NCBI GenBank assembly: GCA_010093705.1
Contig: MU006090.1
Span: forward strand, 895,817 to 959,816
Source: Patellaria atrata CBS 101060
Taxonomy: Eukaryota; Ascomycota; Dothideomycetes; Patellariales; Patellariaceae
DNA length: 64,000 nt
Direction: 5' to 3'
The position numbers were made by a program, and so were the translations under genes. Numbering within the stretch: the first letter of the stretch is position 1; each line of letters starts with the position of its first letter. Below are positions 46,594-58,989 of this stretch, piece after piece. The notes beneath the pieces are model-generated. The model had not been told where the DNA came from and ran no database searches. It worked only from the letters and a program-made list of their open reading frames with translations.

Positions 46594-49500
46594 TTAAATC
46601 CTACCCCCTTCCACAATCTCCCTTCCTATCAACTCTAACTCCCCCGTCTCCGCTGTCCGCCTCCTCTCCAACACCCACCGATTCATGCCCCTCTCATCCT
46701 GTTCCTTGACATAAGTGACGCTATCACTCCCGGTCCTACTGTGCGTCCTCCACCCCTGCGGCCTCGTCGGCGATACGGGCGTCAGCTGCGCAAGTGGTAT
46801 ATGTCCCAGTTTCTGCGGTGGCATGACAGGGCTCGCATCCGTGTCCTCCTGCTGCTCCCCCGCGAGGCCGAGGTTTTGGGTCTGCAGCGGAAGCGGGTGA
46901 TGCGGGAGGAATGCTCGACGCGGCGGAGGGCGCGGTGTCGCTTCGTTGCTAGGAGGGAATGAAAAGTCGTTGGGGCCGAGGGTTGGGCTACCAGGTGGAG
47001 AAGACGAGGAACGGGAAGACGAGTTATGGGAGATGTAATCTCTCCCTTCTACTCCGTGAGTGGTGAAGTCATCGTCATCGACCTCTTCGGCGACTTCATC
47101 GAGAAAGCTAGACCCTGTTCGGGAATCCGTGCGGGAGATGGGAGTAGCATCTTGTTGAGGCATGTATTCAGTGCGAGTTATAGGACTTGACCCCCGTGCT
47201 GCGTACTGAGGATTGGCGATGGGGCTAGAGTTTCGTGGGCTACTAGCTGCGCTCCTCAAGCTGCCGTTACTGCCGCCGAATGCCCCACGCCTGAGCTTCA
47301 TTAATTGAGAAAGAGACATATCGTCGTCGTCGAAACCGTAAGGACTCATTCTTGCTAATTGCGCAAGTCCAGGACTGGGCAGAGCGCCATTGTTCCCACC
47401 GAAGTGGTGAAGGGAGATGTATGAGTTCCGTGTGCTGTACTCACTACGTTCGGTGATTGGTGTCAAATTGGGTTCTCGTACTGCGTTGCGTCCGCTGACG
47501 CTACGTCCCAGATCTCCGCCTCGAGGTCCGAAGTAGCCACCGTTAGCAAATTGCGCTTCAGAGTTCTGACCAGCAGAGGCATAGAATCCGAACTCCTGTC
47601 CGTAGAACCCATCGTCATCATTAGCGAGTGCTTCCGCATTAGCTGCCGCGATTATAGGATCATCCTCAAGCGCATCGAAATCATCGTAGCCGTAGTCATC
47701 CGCGAAGTCCACCATTTTGAAAGCTGTAGGAGAGAAGGATGTTGCACGGGTCGAGTTGGGGAGTTGGCTCGGGCCAGAGTCCATACTAGGCGAACCGTCG
47801 TTATCCATTTCATCCTCATGGGTCGAATAAATGGAAGTAGAGATACTATCGTGCCTTCTGAATCGCCCATCTGCCGCCGCTTTGTTCGCGGCGTCGGCAA
47901 GAGCACCATGATATGCTTCAAGGTTGTTGAAACCCCCTTCGCTTGGGCCATGCGCGACCACAACTTGATTACTATCAGAATCTCCAGTGTTATCTTGCTC
48001 TAAATGGTTGCCCTCTTGAGCATTGGAAGACGGATCTCTTGGGACTGGTGTTGGCCGCTCGTAAAGGGGATTTGACGGGTCATCAAATTGTGATTCATCA
48101 AAATGATCTCCATAATCTTGGTTAACGTCTTCTATCATCCCATCATCAAAATACATGTCATCGTCTGCCAGGATGTCTTCTGTCACGGAGTCCGGGGTTT
48201 GTTTCAGCTCTTGTCTGGAGAATCTCAAAGGTAATACTGATAATCCTTCAGTGCTCGCGCTGTTCATTGTTAAACCGGAAAGTCCCAAACCCTGTGGACT
48301 CGTAGTATCATTTTCAACGTTTGAATCATACACCGGAGACTGAGGATTGCTGTTAGACATAGCGTAGCCGATGCGATTGCCGAATGCATCTCTAGGGGTC
48401 TGAATGGAGTCCACTATAGGACTTAGAGGATTAACATAAGGCGTTCGATCCATAGAGAAGTTGAATCCCGACATGTCTGACTCTGGGTTATGCGAACTGC
48501 CATAGTCCTCAAATGTACTATTGCTGATGGTACTGTGCGCAAATCCGTTGTTGAAAGGTTGGTCGGTTATGACATCGTCAGAGGTCTCGTTCTCAAAAAC
48601 GGTACCATGTATACTGTCCTTTGGAATACCGTCGTCAAAGGTGCTATCATGTATATTGCTTTTCGGAATCCCGTCGTCAAATGTACTGGCATTGATACTG
48701 TTATTCCGAATTCCGTCGTCAAAGGTACTGGCGTTGATACTGTTGTCGTGCATGCCGTCGTCAAAGTCAGCCCCATAATCGTCATCATCGAAGCCGCCCT
48801 CGAAGCCACCCTCGTCCATATCGTAAAGAGCATCTTCGTCAAATTCATCTTCTTCAACTGGTAACGATGCAATGGATTGTCTCGTTGCAGCAGCAGCTTT
48901 CGCGGCGGCTTTCTGTTTATGCCTCTCTTCCAACAGCTTTTCTTGAGCCGACGAATCACCGCCATGAATCTGAAAGCTAAATCGAGACGCTTTGCTTGTG
49001 AGATGGGAAGGTAGGCCAGCAGGATGCCATTCAGCTCCTGACGTGGCACGTGAAAGTGTCTTCGTGGATCTCTGGGATGCACGAGACTTTCGTACGCTGG
49101 ACTGGGGAGTAGGGTCATTCTCGGAGATAGGCGATAATTGCGAGGATTCTTGGGTTCCGAGTTGACTTTCATTAGGCAAGGGAGGTAAGGGTGCTGAATG
49201 TATAGTTTCCGGGTCGCTCATTCGAGCATTCAATGGTCGGTTCTTCGACAATGCTGGGATGGGAGGCGGTGAATGATCAGGAGGGGGTAAAGACACTTTC
49301 GCTAGAAAAGCTTTATTTGCCAAAGACTCTGCACGAATGGCCGCATCGGTCTCACCAGCTCCTAGGTTATGGTCGAAGTTTTCTTTGAAAATTGGGGTAT
49401 GTTCTCGCTCAATTTTTATAGGACTTTCATCCTTCTCTTTACAATTTACATCCAGGGTATCTATATTTGAAGATGAACGCTGGAATTCCTCCATGTTCGG

Positions 49501-50394
49501 AGTCCTTCCTGAAGAATATCGTGATCGTCCGTCACCCTCCCCAAAAGAAATATTCCTCTTAGGTCTAGGTGCACTGAAATCGTGAATAACATTTCCTCTA
49601 ATCCTCGGATCATAGTCATCTGGTAGGCTCATGGCAGGAACATTCCTGTGCGATACTAGAGATTCCTCGGACAAATTCTCAAGAGCATGGGCATTCCGTC
49701 GTCTCATTAGGAGGGACATAGGATTCAGAAGGTTTAACTTGGTTTTTCCAGACTTTTGAGCGGATGGAATTGAGTAGGACTGCGCGGCTCTAGTCGCATT
49801 AGGCCGTTTATCATTGAGTGCATATCCGCCCTGGAAAGACGAAGTGGTCGGGAGCGAAGTTGTACTACTTGAAAATCCAGTGACAGTGGAAAGGCTTTCC
49901 ATGGATTGTAAGGGGATAGTATTCATATTGTTCACCCTCTGCCCTCGCGTCCGATAACCCGTAGGCTCAGCATCGTGCGGTCTCTTCATTGGCTCGGTAT
50001 AAATGCTGTCTTTAGGAGGAGGAATAGGTGACAATAGAGCCGGAGAGACTACACTTTGACTATCCCTCAACTCATTCGATATCTCACCATCTCGGCTGTA
50101 ATCCCATTGGCTTGATGGTATGGCTAATTTGGTAGAAATAGGGTGAGAATGTTCGATACGGGATGCTATGCGAGGAATTGGAGGCAAGCTCGGAGGAATT
50201 GGTGATATAGGGGACTCAGACGGTGTGTTTGAAGCGTCGCGTATTCGAGGAAAGGAGTTGTATATATCGGGGTCGTTGATGGACCAAGGTGCGTTCGATG
50301 AATGAGAGGAGATTGGAGGCTCCGGAGATGTAGGGTTGGATCCATTTCTTTTATGATGAGGACGTAGATAAGAGAACACATTAGAAGGTGCCAT
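46594..50394 (-). CDS. large uncharacterised acidic, Ser/Pro-rich fungal protein (1266 aa)
   Basis: One intronless frame with an ATG at 50394. The N-terminal half is Ser/Pro/Thr-rich (MAPSNVFSYLRPHHKR, then many SP sites) with a compact island, KTKLNLLNPMSLLMRRRNAH. A basic helical stretch, LLEERHKQKAAAKAAAATR, near residue 485 may be coiled coil. It is followed by a strongly acidic Asp/Glu/Gly region and a six-unit 14-residue tandem repeat (own entry). Later islands include FKMVDFADDYGYDDFDALED and FDDDDMSLSQLMKLRRGAFG. The C terminus reads WVLERRRTAETGELELIGRE. No enzyme domain is seen. Probably a mostly disordered regulatory or scaffold protein of filamentous fungi; function unknown. Confidence 0.75.
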   Translation of the reverse strand: MAPSNVFSYLRPHHKRNGSNPTSPEPPISSHSSNAPWSINDPDIYNSFPRIRDASNTPSESPISPIPPSLPPIPRIASRIEHSHPISTKLAIPSSQWDYSRDGEISNELRDSQSVVSPALLSPIPPPKDSIYTEPMKRPHDAEPTGYRTRGQRVNNMNTIPLQSMESLSTVTGFSSSTTSLPTTSSFQGGYALNDKRPNATRAAQSYSIPSAQKSGKTKLNLLNPMSLLMRRRNAHALENLSEESLVSHRNVPAMSLPDDYDPRIRGNVIHDFSAPRPKRNISFGEGDGRSRYSSGRTPNMEEFQRSSSNIDTLDVNCKEKDESPIKIEREHTPIFKENFDHNLGAGETDAAIRAESLANKAFLAKVSLPPPDHSPPPIPALSKNRPLNARMSDPETIHSAPLPPLPNESQLGTQESSQLSPISENDPTPQSSVRKSRASQRSTKTLSRATSGAEWHPAGLPSHLTSKASRFSFQIHGGDSSAQEKLLEERHKQKAAAKAAAATRQSIASLPVEEDEFDEDALYDMDEGGFEGGFDDDDYGADFDDGMHDNSINASTFDDGIRNNSINASTFDDGIPKSNIHDSTFDDGIPKDSIHGTVFENETSDDVITDQPFNNGFAHSTISNSTFEDYGSSHNPESDMSGFNFSMDRTPYVNPLSPIVDSIQTPRDAFGNRIGYAMSNSNPQSPVYDSNVENDTTSPQGLGLSGLTMNSASTEGLSVLPLRFSRQELKQTPDSVTEDILADDDMYFDDGMIEDVNQDYGDHFDESQFDDPSNPLYERPTPVPRDPSSNAQEGNHLEQDNTGDSDSNQVVVAHGPSEGGFNNLEAYHGALADAANKAAADGRFRRHDSISTSIYSTHEDEMDNDGSPSMDSGPSQLPNSTRATSFSPTAFKMVDFADDYGYDDFDALEDDPIIAAANAEALANDDDGFYGQEFGFYASAGQNSEAQFANGGYFGPRGGDLGRSVSGRNAVREPNLTPITERSEYSTRNSYISLHHFGGNNGALPSPGLAQLARMSPYGFDDDDMSLSQLMKLRRGAFGGSNGSLRSAASSPRNSSPIANPQYAARGSSPITRTEYMPQQDATPISRTDSRTGSSFLDEVAEEVDDDDFTTHGVEGRDYISHNSSSRSSSSPPGSPTLGPNDFSFPPSNEATPRPPPRRAFLPHHPLPLQTQNLGLAGEQQEDTDASPVMPPQKLGHIPLAQLTPVSPTRPQGWRTHSRTGSDSVTYVKEQDERGMNRWVLERRRTAETGELELIGREIVEGGRI
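48514..48765 (-). repeat. six 42-bp tandem units coding a 14-residue repeat
   Basis: Six units of 14 codons run head to tail inside the 1266-residue protein. The first four are close: FDDGMHDNSINAST, FDDGIRNNSINAST, FDDGIPKSNIHDST and FDDGIPKDSIHGTV. The fifth (FENETSDDVITDQP) and sixth (FNNGFAHSTISNST) are diverged, and a partial FEDYG follows. Phe at position 1 and Ile at position 10 are kept in all six, suggesting a selected spacing. Confidence 0.92.
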
Positions 50395-51288
50395 GATCGT
50401 TTTTAGGGATTGCTGCGCCTTCTAGCTCGTATTCAAAATGTGACTTGAGCTAATCGACCTCCCGCCGTCGCATTAACGCGACCGAGGAGGGAATATTACC
50501 ATTCTTCGCGACAACGCGTTTGGGGAGGTATTGTGAGGGGAACTCGGGATGAAATTATATAATCTAAAAGAGGGAGAAATCAATACGTTTGGTTCGATTA
50601 TTCAAGGTGCATGTGTAGAGCTCAGCACAGCATATGGAGAGTAGACGACGAGATATCATACACACCTCTATCAAACTAGGTAATGTAAGGAATCGATAGG
50701 TTCCAGAGTGAGGTTTTACATAAAGGAATAGATAAGGATGGAATTGAGGATCTAGGAGCACAACAGCATGCAGAGCAAAAAGATGAAGAAAAGATTATCG
50801 TGGGTGTGGTGAACAAGTCGAGAATGTTCGCCATCAGCCCAGGGTGCGCGGGATCCCTTGAGGTGTGAGATGCAATGGAACTGGAAGATGCAGCGCACGA
50901 ACCACCACCCTGAAATAAAAAAAGGTGAGGTGATGTAGCAGCTCGAGGTCAGCCATCCCGCCCACGCCGTCCGTTTATATTCTCTCATGTGCGTGAATCT
51001 CTTGACACAATATTCAACTTCAGATAATGTCTAAAAGGCCATCGAAAAATCAAATCGATTGTCTTATGGTATTGTAATTAATAATGAAAGAGAAAGACCC
51101 AATAGCATTAATTCACAAACCCTTCAGTTGTCATAATGCATACGAAGCACTAGCACATATTCGCCAAAACACCTTGCTGAGCCATAAGACATCAAAGAGA
51201 TTGTACTCGACCGGAACCGAGCATACAATGGTATCAAACCCAATCACCATCACTGACGGGCCAAAATCTCAAATGGAATAGCACCTCA
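50395..51288. other. intergenic, about 890 bp
   Basis: Promoter of the 1266-residue gene and 3' region of the acyltransferase gene, both on the minus strand. No gene seen. Confidence 0.45.
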
Positions 51289-53726
51289 TCAATTATCTTT
51301 TTTACCATGATCATCACTACCTGGCGTGGTCGTTCCGCTTTCCAATTCCCAATCACCACTTTCACTCCGTCTTCTCTGCCCACGCTCTCTCATAGCACCT
51401 CGAATCTTTCTGCTTACCTCGTCTACCCCGGATTGGGAGTCGATCGTACTCATTGGTTGTAGACCGAAGCCACCGAACCCTCTTAAATTCGCGCTGGAAT
51501 TCGTCCTACTACGGCTCCTATTAGGAGTGCCCGGGCGAGTAGCGAAGATGCCGACATCACCCAGATTCTTGAACGATTCGTTTCGCGGTAAATCTGAAGA
51601 AGCATGCGTCATGAAACTAGGGCCGTCGGGATGACTGATACCAGGCGACGAAGGCACTGATTCCAGTGAGTATTCGCTGTCTCTGCGAGCCCGACTGCGA
51701 GACGGTGATGGTGGTCCTTGATCGCCCTTGAACGGATCCGCAATAATCCGGGATGCGTCGAAGTCTGGAAACATTTCGGGTCCAAGGGTGTTGATGAGTT
51801 CCGTGACTTGCGTGGCTAGTTCAGCCCGTGTCTTACGCAACTTAACCATGGTGTTGCCAGATGATGGCTTGAGTGAAAGCACGAGAGGCCGGAGTGACTT
51901 AAAAATATCCATCCCGACCTCTCCAAAACGTAGTGCCGCATAAGTGATTAAGGGAAAGACTGCGTAACCAAAAATCACTACTGCAGGGAGGGGTACATAA
52001 TCAGGCATGTAGCCTTGGACCCGATTCTTGTACGTCCAATAGGTAAGAAGGATTGTATAAAAGTTGTATAGTAAAGGTGCCAAAGCCATCGACACAAGCA
52101 ATTTCCAAGTTGCTACGACATCTCGTGCTTGAATCTTGACGCTCGAAGCTGCAAGTGCTTCCCGAGACTTCTTGATGGATATTACCTTCCCAGCAATGAA
52201 AACTGGCGCAAACAAAACGAGGCCGGGTAACACAGCTGCGGAAAGGATTAGTAACTTAGCCGTACGATACAGCAGCGTGAAGACGACTTTGAAGATTGAA
52301 AATTTTGCGTATTCAACTTGGTGATCGCGCACGTTAAGGAGCATTAGTTGCTTATTGTAGTCCAATACGGACTTTTTGAGCGCGATGATTCGATGGTCAT
52401 CCTTATAACGAGTGTATCCCTTTACAAGACGCCTGTTAAGCTCAACAACCATAGGTAAAGGTAGTTTCTTGCCTTTAGGGTTATATAAGCGGCGGACGGC
52501 TTGGATCAACTGAACATGAGGTGTGGTTAGTCTTAACCGAACATCTTAAATTTATGTAGATCACTCACCATGAGAGTATCGTAATCGGGAGCAGTAACTG
52601 TAACCGTAGCGAGAGCATCTTGAACCGTCGCGAGAAGCTCGCTGACAGCCTCACGCCTATTTCCTTCCCGATACGCTTCAACTAGCTCGGGTTTAACCTC
52701 GATTGGGTTGCCAAATTCAATAACAGCTCGGGATCGAAATTTATGGGCATGAAAGTAGTTCATACCAACGGGAATGATTTTCACACCGCAATCTGGGTTC
52801 GCAGCCAAAGCTCCAAGAGCCATTATGGCAAGACCAGCTTGTAATGTCAGCCTTTCGAATCGTATGGTAACATCTTCATGGAATACATACGTTTGAGTGG
52901 TAACAGTTCCGTCCTATCATGACTGCCACCTTCAGGAAAGATTCCAACGCACCCTTCTTGGTTGAGTCTCTCAAACACTGCGTCGTAGACCTTGCTTTGA
53001 TCAACTTTAGGAGCGACTTTGAAGTTTATTCCCTGAAAGCCATCCGCGGGGCCAGTAACGACAGTACCATCTATCTTACCATCTTCATCGATATCTTCCC
53101 GGCCTGTCAGCTGCCTTAATGCTACCGCCCCTTTAAAAGGCTTCTTGAGCTGAAGCTCTTCCGGACCCCTGATTTCCAGTATCTCGGCGTTTGCCGCAGT
53201 GTTATTCACAGATGGTAGAACAACAAGGCCCCCAACCATGAACTCCGAGGACTCGAAATTGGTATCAATACCGCGGATAAGGCAGGGATGATTTACGGGA
53301 TCTGGTAGATATACCTTTCCCTTCGCCGGTTTGGTACTATCTAGAGCACGCCCAACAGCTACAGCTCCTAAAGAGCCCGCAGCCATTCCGACAAACCTTC
53401 TTCTCATGGATTTCTCGGCGATAAGGAATGAGATACGCCTTCGAGATTCGAGGCGCACAACACGCATCAAAATAAGGGGATCGACGAACTAGATTAACCA
53501 TTAGCTGTAGCTCACTTTGTGAGTAAGGACCAGGTCGCACCTGGTTTGCATGTGGTGCTGCAACAAATATGATCGGTCCCTTGCGAGGTATTTTCCAACA
53601 ACTACGTGGATGTATTTCCCGAAAGAAAAGATCAATGGTTATTGACATGATCCATAACAGCAGGTCATAGAGTATATTGTTTATTGACGTGCTATTAAAA
53701 GCCGCCTTATCCTTCTTTGACCCCAT
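51289..53726 (-). CDS. SCT1: glycerol-3-phosphate / dihydroxyacetone-phosphate acyltransferase
   Basis: First step of glycerolipid synthesis: acylates glycerol-3-phosphate in the ER membrane. Exons on the minus strand are 53726-53541, 53488-52891, 52837-52569 and 52509-51289 (757 residues, the size of yeast Sct1/Gpt2; phases close). The start MGSKKDKAAFNS is the first in-frame ATG. Acyltransferase block I, APHANQFVDPLIL (the HX4D motif), is split by intron 1. A lipid-binding block, CVGIFPEGGSHDRTELLPLK, and a later block, KIIPVGMNYFHAHKFRSR, are intact. Between blocks lies the fungal-type insertion of about 150 residues. Two to four C-terminal membrane helices (LLILSAAVLPGLVLFAPVFI and others) are followed by a Ser/Arg-rich tail, a likely phosphorylation region. 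Yeast has two paralogues; which one this matches is not decidable here. Confidence 0.93.
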
Positions 53727-55686
53727 TGTAGTACGTCTTACGCTTCCAAGACTGTATGCTCTAGAAACCTTTGATCTCTGTTTGACAGATAATCGGAATG
53801 AGGATTGGGAATGACGATGGGGGGGCCTGTATGAATATGGAGTAAGCAACGTGATCGTCTCAGTATTTTGTAAAAGAGAAGAAGTATAGAAGCACTTACA
53901 ATCAGGCTCATAAGGATGCGCCGTGCTTTGTTACTCTTCTAATAGTGATGGTTCGTTAGGTAATGCGCTGTTACCTATTGGGACTCTCCCTCCGTATGAC
54001 CGCGGGGTTTCGGCTGTTTCGGTGTCTAGAAACGGTGTGAATGGTTGATAATACTACTTTCTGAGTATCAAAATAGCGTTCCAGCTCCAGGTAGTTGAAA
54101 TAAATTGGAAAAATGAACATATGCGTGGGAGAAAATTGTGGTGGGGTTGAGTATCTCTCGACGTCCGAACGGATGTTGTCTTACGTTCGTCATTTTTTCT
54201 TGGGGCCTGGTGCGAAAAGCTGGAACATACCATCTAGACTGCAGAAATCAAGGAAGGTTCGATCAGTGCAGCTCCATAGAATCTAATAAGGCACTTGGAT
54301 GGTCTTTTAAGAAGGCTGACGTCTAGCAGTTTATTTACTTATTAAGGACATACCTTACGCTGTTCGACAACAGATTGTGGGATCCCAAATATGGGAATAC
54401 AGTAAGGACCCGCTCTCAGTTTGTTGTCGATTCCAAACAGCGATCATCAAGGCCGGTTTGCATCTCGCTAGTACAGTTCTGCAAGGTACTGTAACCAGAT
54501 AGTTCTGCATTAACATGATCTGTTGAATCGTTAGGTTGAACCAACAGTAGAGCTACAACACCCAAGGGGCCAAGGTCTCTATGTCGTCACAACCACTCGT
54601 CTTTTAAAATCTTGATACTTCAAGGACGGTCGTTCAACAGGTTACGTTTAACCAGTTCTTGTAAACCTCATGCCAAGTGGAACATGGCACAGATTGTGGC
54701 TTGCTTTTTGACGATAAGACTCCGTAGAAGTGCAATAGTTCTATTGTAACGCCATGCACGGCATCTCGGCTCAGGAAAAATAGTGTACAGGGTACTATAC
54801 ATCCAATTGAGGATATATGCGACGTGATACAGATGGTAGTTTATTAAGAGACAATAGTTGGCTAGCACTGTTGGCCACTACTGTGACTTTTAGTTCTAGC
54901 AAAGCGTATTTTCTGCAATACCTATCAATCTTGAGCTGACAGCAACATCCTGCACGCACCGTAAGCCTCACTATTCCGTACACTAGTACGCAAAAGTATC
55001 TTAAGGTATCTCTTTAACTCGATATTTACCTTAAAGTAGTTCTATTACAATGGAGAAACTTGGCCTGAGCGCTCATCTGGATAGTAGATCTGATCTGAGG
55101 AGCCTCATAGTTCTAATCAAGATCCGCTCTCCACCGGTGCCACCCCTTTCCCATTGCCTCCGCCGATAACGGGGTGATGGGTACGGGGCTCAATGTGTTT
55201 TCCTTGAAGTTGATGTGGCGGAGTGCATTAGATACTTGGCATGCCTTATGCCGTGAACTTCCAAGGAGCGGAGCGTTTTCTGTATCTTTTGGCTGATCCA
55301 CGTAGACTCCGTTTTCACCAACCGCATATCATCCCCAGTTACTAAAACTTCTCTCGCATGGGCTCTCACGGCTCTCCACGCACTCCACGCTGTCCCAAGA
55401 ACTCGGCAGCGGATCCGATTGCAAGCTATTGAACTCGTCAGTAACTCGTTATACTAGGGAAACAGAAAATCAATACTACGATGGGACTAGATACTTACTC
55501 CCATTCGTTTGTCGGCACGCCTCCGCGTGACTGCCCTGGTTTACAGTATATCTTCCTATGGCCACCCCGCAAATACATTCCTTCTACTTACTACCTACTT
55601 CTCTTCTCAATCACTTCTGTGATACCTTATTGCAACCGCCGCCTTCCTCATAAAAGCCACTCTTTATAATCTTCTATTCAAAGTGA
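53727..55686. other. divergent intergenic region, about 2 kb
   Basis: Promoters of the acyltransferase (minus) and ENA-type ATPase (plus). A minus-strand frame at 55301-55113 reads DTENAPLLGSSRH and looks mildly protein-like but starts at GTG and lacks neighbours or motifs, so it is not called. Confidence 0.45.
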
Positions 55687-58600
55687 ATGGGTATAGAGGA
55701 CTCACAACTAGATGTCGAGGAGACGACTGAACCTCCTATATGTGGCTTTGATGAAAAGCAACATTCGAAATATCCACCGGAGTCTACCCTAAAAAGGGAC
55801 TTCTTACCTTCTCAGGACCCATCAACTGATAAACGATCATCTTCCGTTGTCGGAAGCATCAACTGGGAGGAACAGCATGAATATGCACACACCTTCACCC
55901 CTCAACAGATTGCCGAGACCCTCGAGGTCGATCTCCAGTGAGCGAACATCATATCACATAGTATCCCTTTCAGAGAACTAACTTTTTTTCAGAAATGGAC
56001 TCTCTGCTACCGAAGCAGCATCTCGCTTGGAGCGTGATGGCCCTAACAAGGTTAAGGGCGCTGAGGGCTTATCCTTGTGGAAAATTCTGTTAAGACAGGT
56101 GTCGAACAGTCTCACTCTAGTTTTAGTCATAACCATGGCCTTATCATTTGGCATAAATGACTTCATCGAAGGAGGCGTCATCACCGCTGTCATCGTTCTC
56201 AATGTCGTCGTAGGGTTTTTCCAGGACTTTAAGGCCGAGAAGACTATCATGTCTCTCTATGCACTTTCTGCGCCAGTGTGCAAGGTTATTCGGGAAGGCA
56301 GAATTGAATCTGTCAAAGCGGAAACCCTTGTCGTTGGTGATATCGTCCAACTTGCAGTTGGAGATGTTGTTCCCGCAGACCTTAGGCTCTTTGATGGCAT
56401 GAATCTGTCAACAGATGAAGCCCTACTTACGGGCGAATCTCTACCGATACTAAAAACACCTTTCAACACTTTCACCAGGAGTGACATCCCCATCGGTGAT
56501 CGTACGAATATGGTGTACTCTGCTAGCACTGTCACTCAAGGCCGAGCCAAGGGCATTGTGACAGCTTCTGCTATGCGTACAGAAGTAGGTAAAATTGCAG
56601 CATTACTCCGACGTCAAGGGTCCATACCTGAAGCTTCCACCAAGGCTCGTCGTACCTGGTTCAAATTCAAGCTTGGAATTAAGACAATCCTAGGGTTGGT
56701 TGGCACACCCCTAACGGTGACGCTCAGCAAGTTTGCTCTACTCCTTTTTGCACTCGCGATCACTCTTGCGATCATTGTCTTTTCCACTAGCAAATGGCAT
56801 GTTAGTGGTGAAGTTTTGATCTATGGAATTTGCGTTGCCGTAGCTGTTATCCCCGAGTCCCTTATCGCTGTTCTGACCGTCACCATGGCAGTCGGGACAA
56901 AAGCTATGGTTAAAGGAAATGTCATCGTTCGAAAACTGCAAGCTCTTGAGGCTGTGGGTGGCGTAACGAACATTTGTTCAGATAAGACCGGGACACTCAC
57001 ACAAGGGAAAATGATTGCACGCAAGATTTGGATCCCAGGAAACAGCACCATAACGATACACGAAACGACGAATCCGTTCGACCCGAACAGTGGATTCGTG
57101 AAGATTGACGGCCTAGAGATAGATGAGGACAAATTTGAACACACCCAGCAGCTCAACAAACTACTCTCTGCCATTGCGCTCTGTAATCTGTCAACAGTCC
57201 AGAACAATTCAGACAAGTCAACGATGGACACAAATTCTATTCCCGCAGATTCATGGACAGCAAGCGGCGAACCAACTGAAATCGCGCTTCAGGTTCTCGC
57301 AATGAGGTTCAATTCCGGAAAGACGTCGCTTCTACAAGGAGGACATCGCAACCTTCTTGCGGAATTCCCCTTTGATTCCTCGAAGAAACGTATGTCAGTG
57401 ATATACAGCTCAACGAACCAGAGACAATCAGATGTATTCACCAAGGGGGCTGCCGAAGTGATCTTACCGCTTCTGACAAGCTCCGACGAACAGAAGAATG
57501 AGATTCAGTCTATGGTCGATCAAATGGCGGGTGAAGGCCTGCGAGTACTATGTATTGCTCATAAAGCAATTTCCAAGGATGACACTGCTCAACTGTCAAC
57601 ACGGGATCTAGCTGAGAGCGACCTCGATTTTGTCGGCCTCGTAGGCTTATATGATCCACCCCGTCTTGAGACTGCCGGAGCCGTTAGGAAGTGTCAGATT
57701 GCCGGCATCACTGTTCATATGCTTACGGGTGATCATATTCGCACCGCAACTGCGATCGCCCGTGAAGTAGGAATCCTTAGTCCCACTGCTGCCAACGCGG
57801 CTGATAGTGGAAGCATTATAATGCCAGCTGCAGAGTTTGATAAGCTCACAGATGCGGAGATTGATGCTATTGAGACTTTACCTTTGGTACTTGCTCGCTG
57901 CAGTCCTACTACGAAAGTCCGTATGGTAGAAGCAATGCATCGTCGTAAGGCTTTCTGTGTTATGACTGGCGATGGAGTCAACGATTCCCCTGCTCTCAAG
58001 CGTGCTGACGTTGGTATTGCAATGGGTCTAAATGGTAGTGATGTAGCCAAAGAAGCTGCAGATATGGTCCTGACCGACGATAATTTTGCTTCCATTGTGC
58101 GAGCGGTGGAGGAAGGAAGGCGCCTATTCGACAATATCCAAAAGGTAAGCGTAGTCCACTTATACTTTGATCTGCCAACCTCTAACTGAAGTAGTTCCTC
58201 ATGCATCTGCTTATCTCCAACATATCACAAGTTATTCTGCTTCTTATAGGCCTCGCCTTCAAGGATGCGGATAACCACTCTGTCTTTCCACTTTCGCCCC
58301 TTGAAATTCTCTGGGTGAACCTGATCACATCCTCCTTTCTAGCCCTAGGTTTAGGTCTTGAGGAAGCTCAACCAGACATAATGCTTCGGCCTCCTCACGA
58401 CCTCCGAGTTGGCGTCTTCACTCGGGAACTCATCACGGACAAGATGATCTACGGCTCATTTATGGGATCACTCTGTCTTGTCGCCTTCGTCTCCGTTTCA
58501 TATGGCGCTGGTGGAGGAAACTTGGGAGACGGTTGTAATGAGGGATGGAACGAATTCTGTGGAGTTGTCTTCCGCGCTCGCGCAACTACTTACGCTACGC

Positions 58601-58989
58601 TATCCTGGTTGCTACTGGTGACGGCATGGGAAGTCAAGCATTTCTCGCGTTCGCTCTTCAACCTTGATCCACTGCGCAATTCCGGCCCACTTTCAATATT
58701 CCCAACACTATGGCGCAACCGTTTCCTGTTCTGGGCTGTGGTCGCAGGCTTCACAATCACCTTTCCCGTCGTGTACATCCCGGTGATCAACCGCGCGGTC
58801 TTTAAGCATGGTGCCATCACCTGGGAATGGGGTGTCGTGTGCGGCTGCGTAGTCGTGTATCTTGGACTGGTGGAAAGCTGGAAGGCTATTAAGCGCAGAT
58901 TCGGTATCGGGAGTGGGAAACATAAATTGTTGACTATTGAGGACGCGGAAATGAGGGCTGGGCTTGCACCTCTGGTTATGAAGAGATGA
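55687..58989 (+). CDS. ENA1: ENA-type P-type Na+/K+-exporting ATPase
   Basis: Pumps Na+ (and K+) out of the cell using ATP; the P-type IID ATPases of fungi. Exons are 55687-55937, 55993-58144 and 58195-58989 (1065 residues; phases close; introns of 55 and 50 bp). A cytosolic N-terminal tail leads to the cation-ATPase N domain (YAHTFTPQQIAETLEV). The actuator loop carries LSTDEALLTGES. Helix M4 reads VAVIPESLIAVLTVTMAVGT, the IPESLIAVLT form typical of ENA pumps. The phosphorylation site is CSDKTGTLTQGK, the nucleotide-binding KGA motif is in VFTKGAAEVILPL, and the hinge is MTGDGVNDSPALKRADVGIA. The last exon holds the C-terminal helices with LEILWVNLITSSFLALGLGL. All catalytic residues look intact. 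In other fungi such pumps are induced by salt and alkaline pH; no promoter evidence is claimed here. Confidence 0.95.

Noticed and set aside
48490-48864. Open frames antisense to the 14-residue repeat
   Set aside because: They are shadows of the tandem repeat on the opposite strand; the sense protein has the coherent repeat pattern.
55113-55301. Minus-strand frame containing DTENAPLLGSSRH
   Set aside because: Looks mildly protein-like but begins at GTG after a stop, has no partner exons and lies in a divergent promoter region.
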